Origin: Acholoe squamosa
Lineage: Eukaryota > Annelida > Polychaeta > Phyllodocida > Polynoidae
Reading direction: 5' to 3'
DNA: 64,000 bases
Assembly (NCBI GenBank): GCA_949317995.1
Contig: OX439050.1
Coordinates: forward strand, 18,058,061 to 18,122,060
The notes beneath the pieces were generated by a model that worked only from the letters and a program-made list of their open reading frames with translations, did not search any database and was not told the origin of the DNA. Numbering within the stretch: the first letter of the stretch is position 1; each line of letters begins with the position of its first letter. Shown in pieces: positions 8,955 to 20,617 of the stretch. The position numbers and the translations under genes are program-made.

Positions 8955-9824
8955 CACCCTTCGTTCGCGAAGGATTGCCCACGGTTTGCTGAGGAGAAGA
9001 AGGTCCTGGCAGTCCGAGCTTCCAGGAAAATTTCCATTCCTGAAGCCAGGAACTTTGTCAGGGCATCGAGGACCTCTGCCTATGCTAGCGCGGCCTCCAA
9101 GGCACCTACCCAAAGTAACAAACCTGAGGAAAAAGTCAGCCAGGGGACATCCAAGGCCAACCCAAAAGGGCCGGTCGTGGAAGAGACTGGCTCAGTTAAA
9201 ACCAAAAAACCAACTGCTAAAGCTGGCAACAAGAAAAAGGAAAGAGAAGCCAGGAAGGAGGCAACGGAAGTAGCCCCTACAAGACCCGCCGGGGAACCAA
9301 CCTCCCCGGATGGAAAAGAAGCTGGCAAAAAGAAGAGAAAGAAGAAAAAGACAAAGAATACCAAAACCATGGAAGCTTCTACAGAGGCTCCAGTGCAGGA
9401 GACAGTTGAGAAACAGGCCTTAGTTGGCCCTCTCTCTGAAGAAGGTAATGTTCAGCCAGAGGCGGATCCACCCGTCCAGGAGCTCCCTTCTGGAGACCTG
9501 TCTTCCACCGAGGTGGAGCCTGCAGAATCCAGCTCTGAGGGTGAGGAAGAACCCCGTTCTCCTGACAAGGAAGCGGAATCTTCACCTTCCACTTCCACCG
9601 CGGGGGTGGTGGATACTCTGGCCTCCCAGAGAGATGCACTGGAGGATGAGATGGGGAATAACACCATGCTCTCCTCCGAAAAAGCAGACTCTGAGGTGAC
9701 TGGAGGGAAGGCTCCTCACTTCAAGATAGACTGGACCTGGGACCGTGAAAGTCCTGTGTCCTCGAGGTCTAGGAGCAAGGCAAGGGCCAAAAGCTGTGCT
9801 ATGGCCTCTGATAGACACACCTAA
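8955..9824 (+). pseudogene. 3' part of I-like LINE ORF1 (gag)
   Basis: One open frame from the LINE edge to a TAA at 9822-9824. The first residues, HPSFAKDCPRFAEEKK, look like the end of the last CCHC knuckle and the following conserved stretch of I-type Gag. The rest is Lys/Glu-rich and low in complexity. The upstream knuckles are missing because the element is truncated. ORF2 starts 8 bases after the stop. Confidence 0.7.
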
Positions 9825-9831
9825 CCCCAAT

Positions 9832-10548
9832 ATGGCGAACGTTAGGTGTAATATAATCCAATGGAACTGTAGAGGAATCAGAGCAAACAGAGCAGAACTG
9901 CCCATCTTGGTGGCAGACCTCAACCCAGTTGCTCTGAGCCTCCAAGAGTTGAAAGTGACCATACCAGGTCAAATACCTAGACTTGCAAATTACAAGAGCT
10001 ACAACAAAATCCCAGATCCTAACCAGGCATCAGGAGGAGTAGCTCTCATGATAAATAAGGCATACCCCCAAACCGAAATAAGACTAAATACGGATCTACA
10101 GGCAGTTGGAGCCCGAGTGACGATCAACACCTCTGTCACACTGTGCTCTCTCTATCTACCACCTAATGAGAGAGTCACGTACGAGCAACTAACATCGCTG
10201 GTGGAACAACTGCCTCCCCCATACATTCTGCTTGGTGACTTCAATGCTCACAGCACAATTTGGGGTTCACACCGCACAAACAGAAGAGGTCGGACTATTG
10301 AGAATCTTCTCGATAAAAAGTCACTATGTTTACTCAGCACAGGGACTCCAACCTTTCTCTGTAGATCAGGCAGAAAATCAGCCTTAGACCTTACAATCTG
10401 TCATCCAGATATCGATGGTGACTATAACTGGAGAGTGCATGCAGACCCCCTGGGAAGTGACCACTTTCCGGTGATACTCAGCACCATCAAGGCAAACTCT
10501 CATGAAGACCAACCAGAACGTTGGAAGACTTATAAGGCGGATTGGTAG
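9832..10548 (+). pseudogene. LINE ORF2 part 1: apurinic-type endonuclease
   Basis: Exonuclease-endonuclease-phosphatase domain that nicks target DNA for target-primed reverse transcription. Starts at the ATG at 9832. Motifs: QWNCRGIR near residue 10, QELK near 38, LGDFNAHS near 137, and GSDHFPV near 208 with the catalytic Asp-His pair. A TAG at 10546-10548 breaks the frame, which then stays open into the RT. Confidence 0.88.
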
Positions 10549-12647
10549 GTCCTTCTTACCCTGGGAACTGGTCAAGAAGAGAAAAACGACCCGACACAGT
10601 ACTTCACAGAAACCCTCAGGGAGGTGAGTGCTATGTGCATCCCGAAAAACTCCAAACAACCTCGTGCCAAACCTGCGTACTGGTTTAATGATGAGTGCCG
10701 CGAGTCACGAAGACTCAGAAGGAAGGCACTGAGGAAGTTTGAGAGTAACATGAACTTGGGAAATATGCTACCATATTACCAAGAACAAGCCAGAACCAAA
10801 CTGGTGTACAACAACGTGAAGCGTGAGTCATTCCGTGAGTATGTCAACACCATCGACACCTCCACCCCCCTGAAAAGGGTATATCAAAAGGTGAAGAAGC
10901 TCAATGGAAAACCGACTCCCGCAGCAACCCACATCAAGGTTGGTGATGAGACTTTGGAGACGACACAAGAGATCGTGGATTCTCTTGCTGATCACTTCAG
11001 CAAAGTCTCCTCCAGTGCCAACTACTGAGACAAATTCCGCCAACATAAAGAAAGGGAGGAGATGAACCCATTAAACCTGCACTCTGACAACATGGAAGCA
11101 TACAACAAGCTGTTCACAATGGCTGAGTTATACCATGCTCTCGAGCAGGCAAAAGACTCATCTCCAGGCCCTGATGAGATTCATTACCAGATGTTAAAGC
11201 ATCTGCCAGAGCACCAACTGAGTTTGCTCCTGGACATCTTTAACAACACCTGGACCACCGGTCAATACCCATCATCCTGGTCGGAGGCCTTAGTTGTACC
11301 GATTCCAAAACCTGGAAAGGATCCATCTATGCCCTTGAGCTACAGACCCATTGCTATGACCAGCTGTCTGGCCAAGACAATGGAAAGGATGGTCAACAAC
11401 AGACTGGTATGGTACCTGGAGTCGAATGATCTTCTAACCCAGTACCAGTCTGGATTCAGAAAAGGTCGCAGTACAACTGACCACCTAGTCCGTCTTGAGA
11501 GTTTTATCCGGAAAGGATTCGCCAACAAAGAACATGTTGTTGCTGTATTTTTTGACCTTGAAAAGGCTTATGACACAACATGGAAATTTGGCATTCTCCA
11601 AGACATGGAAAAAATGGGACTGCAAGGCAGACTGCCACAATTCGTGGAAGGCTTCCTCTCAAACAGAACATTTAATGTCCGACTTGGTGCCACACACTCC
11701 AAGAGAGTTGACCAAGAAACTGGAGTCCCCCAGGGCTGCGTCCTCTCAGTGACCCTTTTCGGCATTAAAATCAACGAAATAGCGAAAACCCTTGCCTACA
11801 ATGTTGAGTGCTGCCTCTACGTGGATGACTTTGTCATCTGCTATAGGGGCACCTCCATGGCAACAGTAGAAAGAAGATTACAGCAAACCCTTTACCACCT
11901 AGAGACTTGGAGCCTGGAAAATGGCTTCAAATTCTCTGAAACAAAAACATCCTGTGTGCACTTCGGTTGTAGACGAGGATGCAAGGAAGCTCCTGCCCTC
12001 ACACTGCACGGGAACGCACTAAAGGTAGAAAAGTAGGTCAAATTCCTTGGACTCGTGTTTGATAGCATTCTCGCTTTCAAACCCCATATTGAATACCTCC
12101 GGAAAAAATGCCAGAAGGCCATGAACCTCCTGAAGATGCTTTCCCACTCAGACTGGGGAGCGGACCGGGAGATTCTGCTGACTCTGTTTTGGATGTATAT
12201 CCAGTCTCGCCTGGACTGTGGATCGGTGGTGTATGCATCAGCTGCAAGGTCCTACTTGGATTGGCTAAAACCTATCCAAAACCAAGGCCTACGGCTCTGC
12301 ATGGGAGCATTCCGATCATCACCGGCAAGTAGTCTCTGCGTTGAGGCAGGGGTTCCACCACTGGATCTGTGACGGAGCAAGCTGTCCCTGCAATACGCCA
12401 TCAGAGTCAAGGCAAATGAGAGAAACCCCACCCACCATACCATCTTCTACGAGGACCACAGCGTCTTTCGTAGAAACAAGAACGTGGCAAAGCCTTTCTC
12501 AGTAAGGGTGAGAACCCTGATCAGAGAGGCCCGAATTCCCATCACAAAGGTCATGAAGGAAGGACCTGCCAAGTCCCCTCCGTGGGAACAGGCAGAAGCC
12601 AAGATCCTTTTTGACCTGAGCAAACACAAGAAAAGCGAAACTGAAGA
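10549..12647 (+). pseudogene. LINE ORF2 part 2: reverse transcriptase with in-frame stops
   Basis: Same reading frame as the endonuclease, interrupted by TGA at 11026-11028, TAG at 12034-12036 and TGA at 12370-12372. RT blocks are easy to read: SSPGPDEIHYQML (about 11160), PIPKPGKDPS and YRPIAMTSCLAKTMERM (about 11300-11390), FFDLEKAYDT (about 11550), GVPQGCVLS (about 11725) and the active site YVDDF (about 11817-11831). The protein family is certain; the copy cannot make a full product. Confidence 0.9.
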
Positions 12648-12649
12648 AA

Positions 12650-13483
12650 TTGGCAGAAGTCTGCCATCGCCATCAAATGTATACTGAGGTGTACACTGAT
12701 GGCTCCAAGGACGGAAACCGAGTAGGCTTTGCGGCTTGTACACCCTTTGGAGTCCGGAAAGGAGCACTACATGGAAGGAGCAGCATCTTCACTGCAGAAG
12801 GCCATGCCCTCCTAAGTGCACTGGAGTGGATGAAGGTGTCTACGCGCAATGCCTTCATCATATTCTCTGACTCGAAGTCATGCCTGCAAACTCTATGCCA
12901 GCATGACCCACGGAATCCAGTGGTGCAGCAGATGAAACAATCTATCTCGCACCTGACTCAGGCCCAGAAAGAGGTCACCCTCTGTTGGCTCCCCAGCCAC
13001 ATTGGGATAGAGGGGAACAAAGCTGCAGACCATGCAGCTAAGAAAGCCCTGAGCCGGGAACCCAGCTTGGCTCCCATCCCCTCTTCAGACCTGCTCCCTA
13101 TGGCCAAGGAGTTCATAAAGAAAGAGTGGCAGAAAAGATGGAGTTCTGACCACAACAACAAGCTCAGAGCCATCGAACCTTCGATTGGCAAAGAGCATGA
13201 CCACACTGGCCTGACCAGGAGGGAATCGACAAGACTGACCCATCTTCGGATAGGTCACTCTCTGCTGACTCACGGACACCTCATGAAGGGTGAAAACCAA
13301 CCCACGTGTCAGCAATGTCAAGTACCTCTGACTATGGAACACCTGGTGCTCTCATGTCAGGCAACAAAGAGGAGTAGGGACAAGCACCTTCATGGTTTGT
13401 CCATGAACAGTGTGTTTACCAGCACTGGTAAGAAAGAACTTCTGACCTTCCTCAGGGAAGTGAAGATGTTCGAGAAGCTCTGA
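12650..13483 (+). pseudogene. LINE ORF2 part 3: RNase H and C-terminal CCHC region
   Basis: RNase H1-type domain: YTDGSKDG near 12690, AEGHALLSALEW near 12800, FSDSKSC near 12866, and LPSHIGIEGNKAAD near 12990 supply the usual acidic residues and the His. A CxxC...H...C cluster follows near 13310-13360, as in I-clade ORF2. This frame is shifted by one base from the RT frame, and the switch lies at about 12650-12685. RNase H after RT supports an I-type rather than a CR1/L2-type element. Confidence 0.88.
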
Positions 13484-13942
13484 AGCAGGGGGGAAACACC
13501 TCCCCTCAAGTATCGGTCAGGTGGGCTGGGGGAATGATCCTCCGGCCCGGCTGGAAGAGTAATCTTGCAGCTAGGTTGGAAAGTGGCTCTTTATACTTGT
13601 CAGTCCGTGGTAAGCTGGCCCGATTGGTATAGAACCACGACTGTCCGGCCGGTGTCAGGATAATGGACCGGTCAGATGATGTGTCAACAGTCTGCGGCAC
13701 AGCGTCTGGGTGAGGCAGCACGATAAAGAGGGGCCTTGAGCCACGAGCAGTGTCTCACTGCTACGAGCCGTGTCCCACTGCTACAAGCAGACTCCCAAAC
13801 ACACGTGCACACTCACACTCACAGGCACACACACGCGCAAATTAAGTTTGAGCAAAGAATGGACTAAATGTCTGATAACCAATGAGGCAGTCCCATGAGG
13901 CCTACGGCCTTAGGACGTTAAACAAATTAATCAATCAATCAA
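13484..13942 (+). other. 3' untranslated region and tail of the I-like LINE
   Basis: No coding signal. Contains a CA-rich run near 13790-13835 and ends with GACGTTAAACAAATTAATC and (TCAA) repeats, the tail type shared by several repeats here (42424-42455, 30008-30033, 49280-49318). Confidence 0.75.
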
Positions 13943-13950
13943 ACTGAAAA

Positions 13951-14100
13951 ATACCACATTATTAGGGGTACATGCTGGAACTGCTTTTTGGAGAAGAGGA
14001 GTACAGCCTTTTCACTACACCCCAGATTTCCACCCAGTAAACCGTCCTATGCGTCAGCGACTAGTCAAGGAAGAGTCGTTGCTGTAATCAGTGTGGCTCC
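13951..14100 (+). repeat. right part of the older dispersed repeat
   Basis: Continues the repeat interrupted at 8954. It matches the reverse complement of about 31335-31480, including a TAGTCGCTGAC-type stretch. The 31-kb copy lacks the LINE and so acts as an empty site. Confidence 0.72.
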
Positions 14101-14479
14101 CAAGAATACTTGGGAGCAAAACTCTGGACCAGTCTAGTTGTAAGGGACCTGGCAAAGGGTCAAATTATATAGAGAGTTTTCAGTGAATGTGTATTCACAG
14201 CCACTGCGGCCATGGTGGAGATCCCAAGTATAAACAATATGCATTACACACTGTACATCCGGCCACTTTCACACAAGTTTTTTAATATATATAAAGCTGA
14301 CATTCATGAATCTTAGTTGTACATGATCCCCTACACCCCTGCTATTACTGGTTTAAATTATACATTGATTAATGCAAAGGATTAGGGAAAAACAAGGATT
14401 TATACAGGGTAGTAGATCGCCAGTGACAGTTAAGCAAGTCACTTATTGTTACATCTCTCACAGGCTATTCCTCCACATT

Positions 14480-14551
14480 CACATAAGTCCTGATGAAGAC
14501 CCGAGAGGGTCGAAACGTAGACCAATCAACTGCACTCTTGACTTGATGTGA
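14480..14551 (+). ncRNA. hammerhead-ribozyme-like motif, degenerate
   Basis: CTGATGA at 14490-14496, then a GACCC-GAGA-GGGTC stem-loop at 14498-14511, then GAAAC at 14512-14516. These are the conserved core and stem II of a hammerhead ribozyme. CACATAAGTC before the core can pair with GACTTGATGTG at 14540-14550, giving a stem I. Against it: one extra A before stem II, and no good stem III. Such motifs occur in Penelope-like elements and retrozymes. No RT or GIY-YIG frame is next to it. Confidence 0.4.
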
Positions 14552-15045
14552 ATTTATTACAAACCTTAGTACTAAGAAACCCGGAGAGGGTTTTGGGAAT
14601 ATTTACACTTTTTTTTCATTTTTAATATTTATATATATTGGATATTCGTGATTCTTTGTTTCGCATATTCACCTATATCTTTTCTATTTCTGGTGAAAAT
14701 GAGGTTAGGAGAAAACGAGAATTTTGCACAGGGTAGTAGTAACTTGAGTGAGGCAGGCCACACACTCACTGCTCTACCCATGCTTATCCCGCATGGCACA
14801 TTCTTCCACTTCCCTCAAAGATGTTCAACATTTATATAACTCAAACATTCATAATTTTTAGTTTCATATACTTGCCTATATCTCTACTATTGATGGTGAA
14901 AAGGATGTTTTAAGTATTGTGAGTATATCAGGATTTTGTACAGTAGATCGTCACTGCATTTTCTATGGGCAGCGTGGGTTGAGGTTACACGAGAGGATCT
15001 CTAGCACCTGTCCACAGCAAGGTGTGATGTCAGGTGAAAAAGCTC

Positions 15046-15232
15046 TATAGGCAATGAACTAGAAAATGTAACCCTTTCTGCTATTTTCTTTTCTGATATT
15101 TGGATTAGAAAATAGTGCATCAAGTATGTGAAGCAAATTTTTAATATCTTTCAGATTTTGTGATGTATTTTGCTGTGGGATGTTTATATCTTCTCTGATA
15201 AGGGGTTTAATACCTTTTTCTAGTGCATTTCC
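15046..15232 (+). repeat. dispersed repeat, copy 1
   Basis: Aligns by eye in the same orientation with 42779-42965: shared order TAGGCAATG, TGCATCAAGTATG, TTTTTAATATCTTTCA, TTTTGCTGT, then a GATAAGGGTTT-like stretch. Weaker similarity may extend upstream (14110-14170 with 42734-42778). The family is not identified. Confidence 0.65.
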
Positions 15233-16516
15233 TTGTCAAAATAACCCTTCAAGGGGTCCTAGGGGGCAGGTGCCCGCCCCTCTTCAGACTCCCTAAAAAG
15301 ACTAGTTCTGGCTATCACTGTTTTGCTGGCTGCCCCCTCCCCCCCCTAAACACTAGAACCCCTCTGCCAGGCTATGGATCCACCCTTGCTCTGGTGGTGC
15401 AAACTTGTGTACCGGTATTGTAACAGTCACTACAGGCCAAATACACATCCACCTTCAAACCGATTCCTATCTAGATCAAAGGGGATAGCATAGCAATAGA
15501 TTGGAATACACATCCAGTGGAATGGCAGTATTTTCCTAGGCAATCCACTGGTAGGCTACTGAGGCTCGGGCTAAGCCTTAGGAGTACTACCGGTATATAT
15601 TGACAGCAGTCAGGTCAGATTAGATTTAATATTGCCCTGACAGGGTCCACTAATGGTAATGCGGATCTGTTTCTTCATAGATGTTGTGAAACACAAAAGA
15701 AATGTTGTAGGAATAGACTGATACATGTAACTGGACACCTTGGAAGCAGGGACACCTTGGAAGCAGACATATCAGAAGAAAATACATTGTAACTTTTCTA
15801 AATAATTGCTTTAAGGTTGGTCGCTACTCTTTAGCTAAAGTCATCAGAAATTCTTCATTTTTGGTCTATAGGCAGCCTAAATCATATTGAATTCAATGAT
15901 GAAAAGAAAAATGGGGGGTCCCGAGCTACTTTTCAAACTACAGAATTTTGAAAAATAAAGGTATTTCATTTATTTTCTCTACAACGAGAAAAATCGTGAA
16001 AACTTTCTTGATTTTTACTTAATATCGACCATTAATCACATAAATCTTAAAACTCAGATATAGAAAGCCTTTTTATGGAAGACAATGACAAAAACATTTT
16101 ATTTAGCCTTATGGTAAGGCATTCTGGGTAAAATTGTGCTGTTTTAAGAGGAAGTGAGGTCAATTTGGCATAATATTATAATATTTTTGCCAGAAAACTA
16201 TTGAAATCATCAGAATTTTTTATACTTTCTCAGAAAATTCCTTACATAAATACCTATCTTATGAAAATAATTTTGACATGATCCCACGCATGGTTTCAAA
16301 CCCTTGAAGTAAAAAAGTACTCAAAAAACGAACAAAATCTCAAATTTGGAGCATTGCATTATGGGTAAAATGGCAACTATTATAAAATAAAATGGTTTCC
16401 TGCTACACCCTTGGATAATCTGAACATTATAATCACTTCCACAATTTCGTTTAGAACATTTGAGGGTTATAAATATAAGCCATGAAGGAAAATAGGGAAA
16501 ATCCAAATTAAATCTA
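15233..16516. other. non-coding, nothing recognised
   Basis: AT-rich sequence upstream of the TIR element at 16.6 kb. No gene or convincing repeat seen. Confidence 0.45.
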
Positions 16517-17660
16517 CCGTAAAACCCCGGTCATAAGCGGGCCCCGGTCATAAGCCAGGGGGTGAGTTCAGACCAAATTTATAAGCTGCAGGGATGAAAG
16601 AGTTTTTGTCACTCACTTAAGAATAATAAGTTTTCTTGAAAATCTTCTGAAAACAGGATAAATGAGTCACAAATTACCTCCAGAGGTTGCATACATGCAC
16701 ATAGTCAGGTCCCACAACACTGCATACAGTGGCAGCATGCCAGTTTTTAGTTCAAGTTTTTTAAGGATTCTCAAGTTTTTCTTGAAAACCTTCCCCTCTA
16801 TATTGGTGTTTGTTCCACTCTTCAGTGTAGTTTTAGCAGCAAGCTATATTTCCTATGCTAGAAGAGTGTCGGATAGTATACCTCTTTCCTGCACGTTATG
16901 CTTTCACCATGTAACTATATTGGTCATATATTCCCTGCACCCTTTGACCTATCTCTCTATACATTAATATTGTAATTGGTCCCTAGGTCATGTTGTGCAA
17001 AAGCACCACTACCAGTATATCAGGTGGTGCATATTTTGGGTATGCTATCTGAACAAGACTAGAAAACAGCTAATACAGTAGCATTCTGAAGGGATCCTAG
17101 GTCATATTCTGCAAAAGGGCCATAATGTGCAAATTTTGGGTATAGTATCTGAACAACATCTTAAAAAACAGCTTTTCTTGTTATTTGAGGACAAACTACA
17201 CCCTTATATAACCCCTACTGCTCCCCCCACCACACAAACCCTGTTACACACTTATGGATGGGACTAGAGGGAATATACAGTGCATTTAAAGTTGTTTCAT
17301 TTTTCAAGGGTTTTTGTCATTGTCGACTTTCATCCCTGAAGCTGTTTTTGGTTCATCTTAAGCTTTTGCAAAACCCCAGTTATAAGCCAGGGGGCTAGTT
17401 CGGGCCACTGAACCACTTTTGGGGCATTTTTTTGGAAATTGTGAGCATTTTACACAGACATTTCTCGCTGTTAGCTATGGTTATCTATGAGGTTTGATTG
17501 ATTTTATTATAGAACAGATCAAAAATGAACTATCAGAATAAAAAGCTGTCTTAGCTATTAATTTGTATTGATTTCTATTGAAATATGGTTCAAAAACTTT
17601 TAAATGTTTGGAAAACCCTGGTCATAAGCCGGGGGTAGACTTTGGGAGAAATTTAGAAGC
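16517..17660. repeat. TIR element (16589-17338) inside another repeat
   Basis: The outer repeat has motifs of the form AAAACCCCGGTCATAAGCC at about 16523, 17372 and 17612. Inside it, 16589-17338 (750 bp) starts CAGGGATGAAAG and ends with its reverse complement; both sides read AAGCTG, a possible 6-bp target duplication. CAG...CTG ends suggest a hAT-like non-autonomous element. There is no transposase frame. The outer motif also resembles the TACCGTAA family elsewhere in the window. Confidence 0.6.
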
Positions 17661-18244
17661 CGATTTTAGTCAAAAATAGAAAGAAAAAAACCGTCTTATG
17701 CTTAATTTTCACTGAAATGTCTTGTGTCTATTAAGGACTAATGTAAGTATAAGTCTGCCTACCAAAATTGGTGTCATTCCGACCAATATAACCTATATGC
17801 GCAGACCTGCACAATGGGTTCATTTTCAACAAGTAGCGACCAACCTTAACAATTTTAAAACAGATTTTTGGCCATTCCATGATTCATGGCGTAGGGACAG
17901 TATCACTAGTGTTGTTGTTTTTCAAATTCTATAAGAAGAAATGGATATTATCATGGTTTTATCTGCTTCTGAGGTGTCCAGAATCTCTCTGACGGAGTGA
18001 AAGCAATCACACAGCGATATGCGGTATACTCTGTAGGTATCAGACTCCTATCAGTATCATAGCACAAATGAAAACGTTTAAAGAAAAAAAGGCAGAGAGG
18101 GCACATCGGGTGTGCATGTCATATGGAATCTGTACGATTGGTATCAAGAACTGCAAATATCAACAACCTTTGACTGCTATCACACTTTCTTTTGGACATT
18201 GATGTTCACATGGAGAAACAGACTAGTTGATCACCCCCTAGATC
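17661..18244. other. non-coding, nothing recognised
   Basis: No gene, repeat or regulatory motif I can support. Confidence 0.45.
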
Positions 18245-18834
18245 CAGAGGCGTAGGAAGCAAATCTTCATTGGTGGGGGGCCCAAGGAGCCCTCCATCCC
18301 AGCCACCATGAATTATCGGATTGAGCGCACTGGTGTTGATACATGGTTGTATGGGATTTATATAAATAGACAAAGATGCTTCGCCTCGTGTGATAACCCT
18401 CAGTGGGGACCAATTCAAGTGCTCCTTTGTATTTATCTCAAGTTATTTTTGTCAGAAATGTTCAAAAATTCATTTATTTGGCATTAGTAATCATTTCAAC
18501 ATTAGTTATGTGACCATTTGCAATGATCTACCTGGCAGTGTGATATGGGAAGGGTTATCACACTGGGGTGTGTGATACAGAGGTTACAGTGGTTAAACCT
18601 TTGGGGCTGTCGTATTCAACTTGAGATAGAAAAGATTATTCCTTGATGGCTTATCTTTATCCAATCCTGCCATTTTCCTATCTTAATGACATATTTGTCC
18701 AATTTGAGTGGTGAGCTGCAGGAATCCTGTACATTTTATAACAAGCCTTGACACATTTTGGGGGGCCCAGACATATTCAGGCCCCACCTCCTCTGCCCCC
18801 CCCCCCCCTTTTCCTACGCCCCTGAGATCTATAG
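18245..18834. mobile_element. 590-bp TIR element with CAGRGGCGTAGGAA ends
   Basis: Left end CAGAGGCGTAGGAA at 18245, right end TTCCTACGCCCCTG ending at 18834; the termini are inverted copies with one mismatch. AGATC lies on both sides as a possible 5-bp duplication. No transposase, so it is a non-autonomous DNA transposon of uncertain superfamily. Confidence 0.65.
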
Positions 18835-19035
18835 TCATAAACCTGGGATCAAATTCTGCGAATTTCCTATGACTAGAACACGTGTGTATTGATTGTCATG
18901 GAAGATATATATATTATACTACATGTACTGTATAATATCCTGTATATGAATCTGATGCGCATATCTCGTTCTCATATTAGCCATCGCAGTACTAGTCATG
19001 GGTTACTTATGGTTTAATAATTATGGCACTTTCAG
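18835..19035 (+). promoter_or_regulatory. upstream region of the fumarase gene
   Basis: CACGTG lies near 18880 and TATA-rich DNA at 18906-18940. The bases just before the start codon read CACTTTCAG-ATG, which is also a good splice acceptor, so an untranslated exon may lie further upstream. The promoter cannot be placed from sequence alone. Confidence 0.35.
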
Positions 19036-19201
19036 ATGTTTGCGTGTAGGGGATGGCTAAGCAGGCAGGCGGGCCGGGCTCTGCAACATCACACACTGAG
19101 GCAAAAAGCCACTGCTGTCGCTGCTGCAGCAAAACCCTTCCACTTTCAGGACATCCTGGAGACTGATGGAAAACTGGACACGCCATGGAAAAAACTCACA
19201 G
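19036..19201 (+). CDS. fumarase exon 1 (start, targeting peptide)
   Basis: Starts MFACRGWLSRQAGRALQHH, rich in Arg and Ala with no Asp/Glu until DILETDG, where the mature enzyme seems to begin (PFHFQDILETD). It ends after phase 1 at a GT donor (CACAG-GTAAAT). An untranslated upstream exon is possible. Confidence 0.88.
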
Positions 19202-19233
19202 GTAAATTCCATTTTAATGTACACAATCTTATG

Positions 19234-19391
19234 AAGTGAGCGAGTAGATGTTTAACGCCATTTCGACAGCTTAGGTCATTTTTTTGGCAAGAACTACATT
19301 AGACTATTTCACAGAGGAATGTGCCTGCGCATATATGTGCACTGCACACATGTGAGGAAAAAGGAGATATAGAGTGAAGCCCTCTTATGAA
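19234..19391 (-). repeat. SINE-like repeat, copy 1, in fumarase intron 1
   Basis: Reverse complement of the same family as 19841-19995 and 49139-49318: AGATATAGAG, GTGCACTGCAC, AATGTGCCTG and ending (read on minus) GGCGTTAAACATCTACTC. Starts about 35 bases after exon 1. Confidence 0.75.
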
Positions 19392-19840
19392 GCATGAGCT
19401 CCAAAAAATCCTTTTGTTTCTGTACAAACCCAGTTCAAGATATTTGGACATCTTTGTTCTTATGTTTCAAAACAAATGAGCAATGTATACACCCATGAGA
19501 TTACCCCAGGTCTGCTGAATAATATTTTTTCTTCTGAGTTCGTCGACAGCAAAGTAGACATCACAGATCTGTGATTTTCTACATTTTTGGGCCGAAACGT
19601 TGACCCTCGTGATTTACTTAAATGAGAAATTCAACATTTATTTAGAAGGGGGTCTTTTACATTTTTAGGCTGATCAAGTACCAAATGAGTGATCACCATG
19701 ACATTAAACATAGTTTGCTACACAATGTCCAAAATTGAATCACACCCCTGGATAGGGCACCGTACTACCCTCCATCTAGTTGCATACTAAAAAGTTCATT
19801 CTAAGAAATAATACTTTGGTATGTGTCTATATATGATCCA

Positions 19841-19995
19841 GGGCCTCCCTACCCCACTTAAAAGGGTCTATATCTCCTCTTTCCTGTCCCCTCAGATGTG
19901 TGTGGTGCACATTTACACAGGCACTGACACATTCCTATGTGAAATTGTGCAGTTCACCTTAGCTATTAAAATGGTGTTAAACATCTATTAGGCCA
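19841..19995 (+). repeat. SINE-like repeat, copy 2, in fumarase intron 1
   Basis: Same family as 49139-49318: CACTTAAAAGGGTCTAT, CTCCTCTTTCCTGTCCCC, TGTGTGGTGCACAT, CACTGACACATTCC, and the tail GGTGTTAAACATCTATT. Confidence 0.78.
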
Positions 19996-20617
19996 AAAAA
20001 ATGTTTGTTTCAGGTAACCCGACACTACCTAGCTAAACAGGGCCGATCCTAGAACTTTTCTTCAATTCTTAAAGAACTATTTATTTTTTAGCTATTTTCT
20101 ATCCAAATTAGGCATCCCTGAGTCAGCGCGAATTGTCATGTGTCACTGTAAATGTTGTCTCCCATCTGAAGGCGAGCCCGCATACAATGGGGGTGCTTAC
20201 AGACACTGATGGCAATATCAGCTGAATAACAGTAAACACCTTGGTAATGAACATTTATATTGGCTTTAAAGAAACAAACTCCCTTACTGATACAAGATAA
20301 TTTCACTCATTTGTGGTGTCTACCAGGCCCTAATGTAACCACTTGTAATCAAAGTGACCATACATGAGTCTTCAGTAGTACCACCCTGGAGTTTATGGTG
20401 TCTCTCCTGCTGGGTTTGTGTATCAAGGCTGCCTTTGTCGGCCTCGCCTTTAGATGGGAGCCAACCTTTACCAGTTTAAAAAAAATTACAAAATGGAAAA
20501 AAGAAAAATCCGACCCACTCTATCTATAATTTTTTCAGCATGTTACCTGAAACAAATGATTTTGTTTTGGCCTTGCTCACTCTATATAATGATCTAACAA
20601 GTTGTTGTATGTTGTAG

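Larger units (their letters stand above)
8955..13942 (+). mobile_element. I-like LINE retrotransposon, 5' truncated and decayed
   Basis: A non-LTR element with order gag fragment, endonuclease, reverse transcriptase, RNase H and CCHC tail, as in I-clade (Nimb-like) LINEs. It is bounded by 8-bp duplications ACTGAAAA (8947-8954 and 13943-13950) and ends in a GACGTTAAAC stretch plus (TCAA)n at about 13913-13942. It begins inside ORF1, so it was probably truncated on insertion. ORF2 carries four in-frame stops and one frameshift, so this copy is dead. Confidence 0.88.
14101..16516. other. AT-rich non-coding region with diverged repeats
   Basis: No gene supported. Three diverged copies of a repeat start near 14280, 14622 and 14828 (an ATTCATGAATC-like stretch, then a GGTGAAAATGAGG-like stretch, then a CAGGGTAGTAG-like stretch). 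A block at 15046-15232 is a second copy of 42779-42965. Short frames (14648-14839, 15223-15423) have no recognisable domain. Confidence 0.6.

Noticed and set aside
19591..19615. Second hammerhead (GAAACGTTGACCC)
   Set aside because: The CTGATGA half is missing; only the GAAAC side is present.
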